A DNA stretch of 64,000 nucleotides, from contig OU015651.1 of assembly GCA_907165275.2 (NCBI GenBank), positions 12,236,501 through 12,300,500 of the forward strand. The letters are read 5' to 3'. Below the pieces are notes generated by a model. The model saw nothing but the letters and a program-made list of their open reading frames with translations, did no database searches and was not told where the DNA came from. Source of the DNA: Zygaena filipendulae. Taxonomy: Eukaryota; Arthropoda; Insecta; Lepidoptera; Zygaenidae. Shown piece after piece: positions 49,501 through 60,400 of this stretch (positions are counted from its first letter, which is position 1; the number at the start of each line of letters is the position of its first letter). A program made the translations under genes and the position numbers.

Positions 49501-50224
49501 ATTCTATTCTGTTCTGTTCTATTCTGTTCTGTTCTGTTCTGTTCTGTTCTGTTCTGTTCTGTTCTGTTCTGTTCTGTTCTGTTCTGTTCTGTTCTGTTCT
49601 GTTCTGTTCTGTTCTGTTCTGTTCTGTTCTGTTCTGTTCTGTTCTGTTCTGTTCTGTTCTGTTCTGTTCTGTTCTGTTCTGTTCTGTTCTGTTCTGTTCT
49701 GTTCTGTTCTGTTCTGTTCTGTTCTGTTCTGTTCTGTTCTGTTCTGTTCTGTTCTGTTCTGTTCTGTTCTGTTCTGTTCTGTTCTGTTCTGTTCTGTTCT
49801 GTTCTGTTCTGTTCTGTTCTGTTCTGTTCTGTTCTGTTCTGTTCTGTTCTGTTCTGTTCTGTTCTGTTCTGTTCTGTTCTGTTCTATTCTATTCTATTCT
49901 ATTCTATTCTATTCTATTCTATTCTATTCTATTCTATTCTATTCTATTCTATTCTATTCTATTCTATTCTATTCTATTCTATTCTATTCTATTCTATTCT
50001 ATTCTATTCTATTCTATTCTATTCTATTCTATTCTATTCTATTCTATTCTATTCTATTCTATTCTATTCTATTCTATTCTATTCTATTCTATTCTATTCT
50101 ATTCTATTCTATTCTATTCTATTCTATTCTATTCTATTCTATTCTATTCTATTCTATTCTATTCTATTCTATTCTATTCTATTCTATTCTATTCTATTCT
50201 ATTCTATTCTATTCTATTCTATTC
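49500..50224 (+). repeat. TTCTG then TTCTA pentamer array
   Basis: About 76 units of TTCTG (to roughly 49884) followed abruptly by about 68 units of TTCTA (to 50224), each block almost pure. It starts exactly at the 3' tail of a retroposon copy. Confidence 0.92.
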
Positions 50225-50225
50225 G

Positions 50226-51283
50226 ATTCTATAATGTATGAATACTGCTCGCAATCCGGTTTTCGTAATTAGTTTCGAAGGCGGTTTTTTTTTATTATTA
50301 TTATGAATCTGGCATCAATAGAAGAATATTTCGTTTTTTTTCGTTACTCGCGAGTGACAGTACCTATAGTTACAATGAAGGATTGTTTTTATTTCCTTCG
50401 TAATTGTCAAACACTCGCAAATAGCCTGCATTCAGCCTGCATTCCTTACGAAAACCTATAGGAATCACAGTTCTCTGACCAAAGTCAGGATATCCTATGT
50501 TAAAATACCTAATAATAATATGTTCAGATTTTAACTTACAATTAGTGTTAACCTTTTTCGATCAAAGCAATGAAAAAAAACATTCTACCAATAAAGGTAG
50601 AAATCGTAACAAACGCAGGAAATAAACATGAAAGACTGGACCTGCAACTGATCTTTAAAGTAATTGTTCACTTTGTTAATTATCCCCTTTTAACGGCGCG
50701 GCTTAATTATGTATTTAATTATGAAATATGTTCACAAAAAAGACAATGTAATAGATCTAATTACGAAAGTCGACCCAAAATAATTGGTAAGGTCGAAATG
50801 CCAACGAAAGCCTTCTGTTGTTTACCTTCATCACGACCGATATCGTATAATACTAATTAGCGAGTGCACCGTCATTATAATAAGCTAATCAGCTATTCAC
50901 AACCTCGCAAACTCGCAAGGTATGTTATCTAATTTAATTAACCCTCCAAAGTACAAAATGTACCTAATAAGTTATCGTCTTTAGATAATTAATGGTGAAT
51001 CTGTCAGTAACGCTTACAAACTTAAACAATGTACAGTCACCAGCGTCAATATGTATAAATTTTGGTCAGTATTTGAACTCTATTACTATCGCAATAAAAT
51101 TCAATTATTGTCAAAAGTGTATACATTTATAAAATTAGTATGGTTATATTGTACGTATATATTTTTCTGTATGTATATTTTATATCTATGCGTGTATATG
51201 TATATCTTTTTTATGTATACATAATATAGCTGTATCTTTTTTGTGTATCATTTGTATTATTTTATGATTCCTGTTCTACCTAT
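50226..51283. other. AT-rich intergenic DNA, no gene recognised
   Basis: A 96-codon frame (50570-50860) is lysine- and asparagine-rich and matches nothing I know. No repeat family assigned. Confidence 0.4.
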
Positions 51284-51630
51284 ACAACGTGTTAATGAAT
51301 TAACTGAAAACCTGATACACCCCATTTAAAAAAATAAACAATTATATGATTAAAATATTTTTTAGGTCGAAAATATTTATACTTTAAAAGTTATTCAACA
51401 TTAGTTTGGAGGTGACCTATCTACGAAATTCCAAGCGCTACGCCCGCGCCTACCGGTTCGAATTTTTTTCGTGCGGGCGGCGTACGCGCCCAATATTGTA
51501 TTATAAATAATTTAGACATGAGCTAGTAAAAATGAAAAAATATAACCTATATTAAAACAGTGCGATCGATTCGCTAGTTGATTCTGAGCAAACTACTTTC
51601 TAGTTTTCAGTTAATTCATTAACACGTTGT
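51284..51630. mobile_element. TIR element with GC-rich core, copy 2
   Basis: ACAACGTGTTAATGAATTAA at the left and TTAATTCATTAACACGTTGT at the right, a perfect 20-bp inverted repeat. Core GCGCTACGCCCGCGCCTACC. Closely matches 19362-19707. Confidence 0.8.
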
Positions 51631-51654
51631 ATAAACCAAATCAACATATAAATT

Positions 51655-51810
51655 TCTGTTTTTGTCTTATCTACCCATAGGTTGTCTGGAAGAGATCGCT
51701 AGTAAAGATCGATAAGACAGCCTTTTGTATACCTTTATTTATAAGTTTATGTTAACACAGTGTAACATTATTTTGGTGTACAATAAAGTGTATTCTATTC
51801 TATACATATT
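51655..51810 (+). mobile_element. Retroposon 3' end with short TTCTA tail
   Basis: CATAGGTTGTCTGGAAGAGA then TCGCTAGTAAAGATCGATAA, ending GTACAATAAAGTGTATTCTA. The closest relative of the copy that seeds the 49.5 kb array. Confidence 0.6.
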
Positions 51811-53711
51811 TCTGCAGCTGAATGTACCTACCTTTTATACAGCGTGTAAGGTTAAATGAGGGACGCATTGAATGAGAGTATTCAGTATTAGATTAGTGTC
51901 TTGAATAATTGAAAAAAAACAACATTATTATATAATATGTAAAATTACCAATAAAAAAAGTATTCATGAAACTGAATTCCCAACATTTTAATTCGCTAGC
52001 GGATCATACCCTACCTATCCTATATTCAACGACTCTTCTCTTTGTGTTTCCGTTGACGCGTCGAGAAATCAAAATATTATGTAAAAGTCATTCACCCGTG
52101 TAAACCCAAGATTTTTCTATAATTTACTCAACTGTGACATAAAAAATTCATTTTATTTATTTATTTATTTAAAACATCGTTACAATATATATGTGTACAG
52201 TGCAGTGGTGTAAAGTTACAAACTGTGATCCAGTGGTGATAGACAGTTTTTTTATAAATAATGTTATAATATAATAATATATTATGATATAATAATAATA
52301 AGGCCATAATTTTGGATGTTTTAAAATCACTATACATATTATAAATCAAAGCCCTCCGCCGCGTCTGTCTGTCGGTGTAATTTTCATGCGGTTTTCACCA
52401 ATAGATAGAGTGATTCAAGAGGAAGGTTTGTACGTAGAGTTTATCCCGGAATTCCCGCGGGAACACCGAAATGACCGCGGGTGAAATCTCGGAGGACGCG
52501 TTTTTCTCTAATTCTAAATTATCAATCCGTTCCGTTTGCCCAAAATTGGCATCAGTCTCTTCAAACTTCTTCAAGTTTCCCTTCTTCTTGCTATTCTAGA
52601 CCACAGGTTGCCAGCGACGGCTTTTATGTCTTCTTTCCATCTCTTGTGCTATCCTCCTCGCTTCCACTACCTGTTTAGGGGATAGCAATTCATAACTTTT
52701 TGGTTCATTTTCAGCTCTTATCGTTGTCCTGTCCATTTCCATTTGGTTTTCCATAAATATTATTAGGTGACATTGTCTAATTAGTGGTACTACAATTATT
52801 ATTGTGAAAGACAAAAAAAATAATTACTGATATAATATTAATTATGATATTATTAATGTAGGTAATGAATTTCTCTTACATTTTCATCAGCAATCTATGT
52901 AATGTATGTTCCATCATTAAAAGCGTTTAGTTTTACTCAGTGATAAAATATTAAAACTTTCTATCAGCAAAAAAAAAATTATAAACATTTCAATAGTTCT
53001 ACAGTTTATCCCCTAAAGACAAACTTTTTTCAATTTGTATAGGTATACATATAATTTAGTAGGTTAAACAAACACATTATAAACCTATGTAACGAGACTA
53101 AAGTATGTTTTGTCAAATAGTGTGGCTGGGCCATATTACCCTAGCTTGTTAAGTCTGCTCTGGCATTAATATGCCAATTCGAGGGTTGACGCCACGTATA
53201 CGTGCCTCGTACGTGGCTTAGCAAAGTTTTGACGGTTTCGATAGCAAGGGTGTGCTATTTAATTTTATCATAGGTATTATGTTACGAAATAGAGTAATTT
53301 CATCCTAATATTTGTGTACTAATTCTTCTCTTTATGTATATTTGCACATATTGTTGCATTTAGCCATATACTTAGAAGCGTGTATGAAGCATAGGTAGAT
53401 AGATATTATGTACCTACATAGGTTTAATTTCTGTATTGAAAAAAAAAAAAACAAAAACGACTATGATTCAAAATTAGAATATGATTTTGAAAGTGATAAA
53501 ATACACAAAATTGCTTTAAAAAATAAAAATTAGGTACGTTATTATGGTGCATAAAAATAATATTACTTAGGTACCAACTTACGTTATATTAAATCATTGT
53601 TTTTTCACTTTTAGAGAAATATTTATTTTAATCCTCATGCTTTGACACATAAAACGAACCTCTTAAAATGAAATAAAAACAATGTTTTATTTTATTTTAT
53701 CGTTGTTACAG
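51811..53711. other. Region upstream of the receptor exon
   Basis: Mostly AT-rich. Holds a diverged Helitron-like copy (about 52345-52500, GAGTGATTCAAGAGGAAGG and CGGGAATTCCCGCGGG-like motifs in its CCGGAATTCCCGCGGGAACA). Frames at 52481-52814 overlap on opposite strands and look like chance. No promoter or untranslated exon could be identified, though the T-rich acceptor at 53711 implies one upstream. Confidence 0.4.
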
Positions 53712-53798
53712 TTGCCAGAGTTTAATATTCCAACGATGAAATTAGAGTGATGACCTGCAACGATGTTAGCAGAGGTCACCTAGCACCGTCCAAATGGA
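53712..53798 (+). promoter_or_regulatory. Probable 5' leader of 5-HT2 exon 1 with upstream ATGs
   Basis: A T-rich tract ending TTGTTACAG at 53711 looks like a splice acceptor, so the coding exon probably starts at 53712 with 87 bases of leader and an untranslated exon further upstream that I cannot place. The leader has ATGs at 53736 (4 codons), 53750 (about 75 codons, out of frame, ending at 53977 and overlapping the main start), 53763 (main frame, closed by TAG 53781) and 53794 (2 codons). Such upstream starts usually lower translation of the main frame. Whether they lie in the mRNA is inferred from the acceptor only. Confidence 0.45.
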
Positions 53799-54486
53799 AT
53801 GAAACCGATGGATATGACGAATTCCACTCTATTCGATATATCATTCGAAGATTTAAACTGCCGTTTGGTATCCGGGAGAGGCTGCGGCGACACCCCCGTG
53901 TACACCGGACTCGATTGTCGATTCGACGACACCTCAATCGATTACACCTGCGATCTGAACATCGACATACAGAATGAAACGACATACAGCTGTAAAAAAT
54001 GCTTCATCAATCACACGTTGGATACTGGCCACAACGATACTATATGCGATACTGGCATCAAGTTGAACATGGTGGCGTTCGTGTTCGAAAGTGCTCTGAA
54101 AAACCTATGGCTCAGAATTCCATATTTAAAATTATGCGAGTGGGACACTCTGTTGTGTTACACCGACGATTTCAACAAAACGTTATACATCGCCGGCTCT
54201 GATAGTGTTCATTATGCAGTGCACGATGAGAATGTTCGATGCAGATGGAGTTTTCAGAACGACACTGTGACCGGTGCGGTGAACGGTGCGCGTTACGACT
54301 GGAGTTTTTTGTTCGTGATAGTGTTTATATTGGCCGGCGGTTTGGGTAACATATTGGTGTGTTTAGCTGTGTGTCTGGATAAAAGATTGCAGAACGTGAC
54401 AAACTATTTCCTATTATCGCTGGCGATAGCTGACTTACTGGTCAGCTTATTTGTGATGCCCATGGGCGCTATCCCGGGATTCTTGG
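53799..54486 (+). CDS. 5-HT2A: 5-HT2 receptor coding exon 1: N-terminus, TM1, TM2
   Basis: Encodes residues 1-229 plus the first base of codon 230. The ATG at 53799 is the first in this frame after an in-frame TAG at 53781-53783; Met4 and Met6 are alternative starts. No hydrophobic signal peptide is visible, which is usual for class A receptors. The extracellular part carries ten cysteines (21, 29, 40, 51, 65, 68, 83, 113, 120, 148) and six N-glycosylation sequons (Asn8, 59, 71, 79, 126, 154). TM1 contains Asn1.50 (Asn184) and TM2 contains Asp2.50 (Asp212). The exon ends TTCTTGG followed by donor GTGAGT. Reading past the donor gives a spurious lysine-rich extension that stops at 54560. Confidence 0.9.
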
Positions 54487-57400
54487 GTGAGTTTAGTGTT
54501 TTAGTTAGGTTTATCAAAAAAAAAAATCAAAAAATTTATAAAATAAAAAATTTGATTTGAGTTTTGTTTATAGGTAGATACTAGATATACCTACAATATG
54601 TTACAAAATACCCCAAAAACAACTCCATAGTTTTTTTATTGCTTTTTTTTCTATTCGTTTGGTAACCAACATTCATTTTTTGATAAATATAGTCAACACT
54701 TTGATGTATTAAGTATGTCTAAACTAATATTATAAAGAGGAAAGATTTGATTTTTTGTTTGTTTGTTTGTTACGATTTAACTCAAAACTACTGGACTGAT
54801 TTCATAAAATTAATCACCATTAGAAAGCTGCATTATCCCTGAATAATATAGGCTATATTGTAATCCGGAATTCCCACGGCAACTCCGAAATTATCACGGG
54901 TGAAACCGCATGGGACAGCTAGTATAGTATTCTCTTGTCTGTGATAGGATAGGTTACAGAGAAAATAAATTAAATAGAGATGACATGTAGGCGGGGCAGG
55001 TGCGCCACGGTTGCAAAACGAGTTAGAGCGAATGCTTCAAAACTTCTTTTGCCAGTATCCCAAGTATATTTACCACAAAATTCCAAAAAAATTGAATTTT
55101 GAAAACAGTGACCAAGCAAAAACGTAACCAATTTATCAAACGCTTTTTGGTTACGTCTTTACGTTCACGAATGTTTTAGTGCGTGATGAATAGTTTTGTG
55201 TGCGAAAATCACCCGGCGACGCTGGTTTTCATCTGTCTACATACTAAACTAAGTTGATGTCGTTTCTATCAGTTATTTTCTGTTCTGTGGGATAGGTACC
55301 TACTTTTAGAATACATCGTTATTTTTCTTTCAATTTCGTTTGTATTATTGATACCTATACGTATATAATTTTTCTTTTATTCATCTATGTTTGTTCAACT
55401 TTCGATAATTGTTATCGTTGGTATCTATTTCTTTGACGAATTGGTAACTGCTACGAGTTCTATCATTACATCTATTTTTACCGTGTTTCAAAGAAAATAA
55501 ATTGTACCGTATAGAACAAGAAGCATGACAAACTATTTTGGCTGGTCATTAAATACTAGCTGTGCCCGGCGGTTTTCTCGCATGAGTTTCAGAATCCCCG
55601 CAGGAACTCCAAATTTCTTTTATTCAAACCTTGTCCTGACAATATCGTATATAAAAAATGAATTATCCAATGTGGTGCAGGTTGGAAGTTACATACATTT
55701 CGACGATTCATTTTTGTTTATACTTACTAGCTGTGCTCCGCAGTTTCACTCACTCACTCGGAATTCGCGCAGAAACTATTTTTTTCTAAAATAAATGTAG
55801 TCTAAGTTACTCCTTATAACGTCAACTATCTGCCAGTGAAAGTCCCGTTGAAATCGGTCCAGCCGTTTCAGAGATTAGCCGGAACAAACAGACTTTTTAT
55901 ATAAGTAGGTACCGTATGTACAAACAGACACTTCAATTTGTTTATATGTATCTGTATATGGATGTATAGATTATTATTTATTATAGTAGAGGCGAGTACC
56001 GCTGGGTTTGGCTGAGATGGAGGGAAGTGGATATCCATCGGCTGATATGATACGGATGAGGATTGAGGAGATATGGCGTGATACTAATCTGCTTTATAAT
56101 CTGGAAATATTATGACTAAGAGCAGGAAAACTATGGCGGTTTGGCCCGAGTCTGCCCAAAAATAATTGCCTTATAAAAGCTATGTAAAGGTCATAGCTGA
56201 GGGTTTAAAATAGTATATTATACAATGTCTATATTCTATACTAATAATATTATGTATTAAAAAAGGTAAAGTTTGTGAATTGTGAGTTTGTGACGTTGTA
56301 GGGGGTAATCTCTGGATCTAATGACCGATTTTAAAAATTTTAGCACTTATAGGAAGCTACGGTAGTCCAGAGTGACATGGAGAATTTTTATCCCGAAATA
56401 TTATGTATACTCGTACCTATCTCTCGATTAAAATAACACCTGTGTTGAACTCGGAGTTCGAAGTTTCTACCTTCTCTTAAACTCTATCTTTATACCTACC
56501 TTTAGGTATAGTCAATGAATGAGGAAGATTCATGCAAAATCCGAAATCCTCTAGACTCTAAAAATCAGTGCGTCTGAACCTCTATAAACGCAAACAATAT
56601 TATTATAAAGTGGCCCGATTCTCGTTCTTTTAGATTTTTTTTTTCGGCAGCAATTTTCATCTTGAAAGCAGCTAGGATGCTTGGTTCTACGAACAAATAA
56701 CGATAATCACAGTACGTGAAACATTTAAATATAAAGGTACTTCTTTAGATGCCTTTGAATTTTTCCTTCAACTCCTAATATTAAGGATAAGAATAAAGAA
56801 AAAAGTCATATTGTAGGTATGATAGATACCTACCTACCTCTCTAAAGGTAGTAAAAGATTAAAATAGGTATAATGGTTACTATTATATAAATGCGAAAGT
56901 GAGTTTTTTTGTTTGTTTGTTTCTTGCTTCTTTCACGTTTCAATGACGACTGAATTTAGACGACCCGATTGGCGCAATGGTCACCATGCCTGCCCGCTAA
57001 TCAAGAGGTTCCGGGTTCGATTCCCGGTGGGGGTGGACTTAGTGTGATGAACACAGGGTTCCATTTTCCAGTCTGGGTGTGTATATATGCATCTATAGTA
57101 TAATATATGTATATGTAATAATATGTGTAGTACCACGTTTGCTTGGTTTCCACGACACAAGCTTATAGCTTAGTGTGGGATCAAGTAGATCTGTGTGTTG
57201 TGAAGTAAAAAAAAAAAAAAATAAAAAAAAAAAATGACTCAATTGACCATCATGAAATTTTTCATACGTGTATGAAAATTTTCTATCAGGGGTAGAGAGA
57301 TAGACATAGGACACTTTTTCTCCCGGAATTCCCGCGGGAATTCTGAAATTACCGCGGGTGAGAGAAATTGCTTACGTAATAATATGTGTACTATACATTA

Positions 57401-60400
57401 GTGCGTACGTTTCATCACTAAAACGTAATGAAACATTCATTAAAGACATCAAAGATTTGGCAACTGAAAATTTGTGTACCTACTTAATCAATAGACTCGT
57501 TTGCTACTTTAAAAACAGTCACACCTGTTGATAGCCAATTTTATACAGTTTGGTACCGAATATTGTCAATACAGGTTGCTATCTTTTTATTGTGCTCGTT
57601 GCCAACTTCATACTGTTAAATTGTGATTTTTATGATTCACGCCTGTCACGTCCACTGCTTGCTGAAATTTTACTCTCAACATGTACAATTTCAAAAAAAG
57701 TATAGATACGTATATTAGATACCTACGACGTTTTTATTTTTATGTTAATAAATAGTTTGGAACGGTGTTCTTTATTATTTTGATATTTAATGCCATTAAT
57801 TTCCTTGTACCCATACATTAATATTAATATCATAAGCAATAGTGTGTTAACCCACCCTGGAGAAATGTTGAGTAAATCGTGTTTTAAAATTATAGCGCCA
57901 TATTGTGTCAACATTTTTTTATGTTCGACATTTTGTTGCATATTTAAACAATTTAATAAGGTAGACACATAATTAAAAACGTTCTCTAAATTTCAATAAA
58001 TCGTTCTGTATCAATAACTTAACATTGAGGGTTAACATGTTATTGCTTATCTGCGTCCAAATGCGAATGTGAGTTTGTTTGTTATTAAGCTTTCACGCCT
58101 TAACTACTTAACCGATCATCACGAAATTTTGCATGTATAATGTCAGGACATAGGTTGCTTTTTATCCCGGGCTTCTGGCGGGTACTCTGAAATTAGCGCG
58201 GATCAAAATGGCGGGGAACAAAACAAACATATTGTCATTGGAAAACAATACAGTTGAATTTGACATCATTACGCAGGATACTGGCCGCTTGGCGTGGTCT
58301 GGTGCAACGTCTACGTCACATGCGACGTGCTCGCCTGTTCAGCCAGCATCATGCACATGTGCTTCATCAGCATAGGCAGGTCAGTGTTGCCAGAAATGAT
58401 AGTAAAAGATTTACCTACCATATTTTTTGAAGAAAGATAAAAAGCTTTGATTTACCCAAATAAAGAAATCCTTGATTATTGCATGCGAATGTGAGCTTCT
58501 TCGTTGGTTTTTTTATACGATTTAACTACTGAAATGATCATCATGAAATTTTGCATACATGTTTTATGGGGGTACAAAAACTACATAGGGTACTTTTTGT
58601 CCCGGAATTTATGCGAGAATTATCGCAGGTGAAACCGCGGGGAACAGCTAGTATTATATATTTTTTTATTAACACTAAAGTATAAGTAATGGATTTTTCG
58701 CGTAGATCGTAATATTTGAAAGCGACCTGAATAGTAGTTTGAGCAATAGAGCTTTGCTGCGGCAAGCATAGATATACCTACTAACTTGTGTTGTCTAGAT
58801 AGACTATTATGTTTGTATGATTTTTACGATACAAGTTTTAATTCTTTTTAACCATAATTTAGCAATTTTGTTTACTTATAATTTTTTTTTCAGACAAGCT
58901 TCGTGAGGAAATTCATAGTTTCTGCTGATTTTATATAGTTTCTGCTAACTTCTCTCTGATCTCTGATCTGAATTTGTCGGCCAGGTACCTCGGAATCCGC
59001 AACCCGCTGAAGAGCCGTCACCACTCCACCAAGAGAGTGGTGTTCATCAAGATCGCAATGGTCTGGCTGCTCAGCATGTTTGTGTCCAGCTCTATTACTG
59101 TATTGGGTAAGTATTTGTGAATGGCTGTCTCGAAGAATTAGCTCATAAACAATGAGGTGGCCATTTGTTACCTGCTTTATCTATTATTTTTTGGGTATTA
59201 TTTCGTTTTTAAATTGTTAACTTTATAGAATACTTGATTAATTAATTGATTTGATTTGTTTACGCTGCTGATTAACCAACGCATAATTTTGAATGCGTCA
59301 CACCTGCATCTAAACTTATAAATACAAACTTGACCATTCTTTAATATAATATTAGTTTAATAAATAAAATAACACATATTGTCATCGTCATAATATGTGG
59401 GCGTCCAAGTGAAAAGTGCCAGTAGTGGGGTATAGAGTTAAGTCGTGCGCGAGTCCGACTCGAACTTGGCCGGTTTTTTTAAATGGTATAGGTACCTACT
59501 CTGATAGATTAAAGCTGTTCACCCAAAACTCAAAATCAAAACTTCATTGGTTTCGCACACAAGCTCTGACCATGGTTAAAATGTCTGACAAAACCAGAAA
59601 CGTACGTCAACTTGTATATAACTATAAGTCCGGATAAATCAGGATCCCAATGTTTCTATAGTGTACGGGACTACCTGAACAGAAGTTCAAATTGACTTAA
59701 ATTAATTTTGTTAATAATAATTAAGTGGACCATTTTTCTTAAAAATATTTTGATTATTATTTTTTTTTTATTATCTTTTTAAATGTAATATTTTGACTTA
59801 ATGCAATTTAATCTCTTAAAAAAGCTGATGATTTAATTTGATAATTTTGCATGTCACCTAATGACAGGACATGAGGACAATTTTACTCTTATATTATGTA
59901 CCATCATTACAAGCTATGTCTTATGCAAATAAAGAATTTATTATTATTATTATTAAACATCCGTTGCATCTGGCAGCATCGAAGTGTCAAATACAAATGT
60001 GCATGTGCACTGTTGCAATTTGTATCCGCCTATTGAATAAGTCGTGTTCTTGACAGACGATGACTGAACTTATTAAATTAATTGAATATTGGCACACATA
60101 AAATACAGTTCGCGTCTAAAAACGTGGCACCAGTCGTCAAAATCATAAATTCGACCCTTATGAGTTTTTCGATACTTTATGTAGGTAACATATTAAGTGG
60201 AGACTAATATTTTCTTACGCTCGCTAGCGTACCTACTTTTGATGCGAATATTTTAAAAAGAAAAGCTTTCATTTATGAACCAAGGTATGTATGTTTGTTT
60301 GTTTGTGATGAATAAAATTAAAAACTACTTACCCGATTTTAAAAATTTTTACGAAGCTACAGTGTTCAGTGTTCTTGAGTGTCATAGGCTACGCTGTCAG

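Larger units (their letters stand above)
54487..58276 (+). other. 5-HT2 intron 1 (3.8 kb)
   Basis: Bounded by GTGAGT and ACGCAG. It is filled with mobile DNA: Helitron-like copies at 54718-54922, 55557-55905 (two minus-strand fragments), 56237-56400 and 56880-57360 (interrupted by a SINE), a dispersed repeat at 54955-55240 shared with 37.2-37.5 kb, a TIR element at 57832-58044, and a degraded Helitron-like fragment at 58055-58215. I see no exon within it. Confidence 0.8.

Noticed and set aside
24600..50224. CRISPR-like arrays
   Set aside because: All regular arrays are uninterrupted short tandem repeats without spacers, and the DNA is animal.
53747..53977. 76-codon arginine- and histidine-rich frame as a separate protein
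   Set aside because: It overlaps the receptor's first exon out of frame; I keep it only as a possible upstream open reading frame.
54487..54560. Receptor exon 1 extended to the stop at 54560
   Set aside because: The extension is low-complexity lysine and asparagine codons beginning at a consensus GTGAGT donor, and TM3 continues in phase at 58277.
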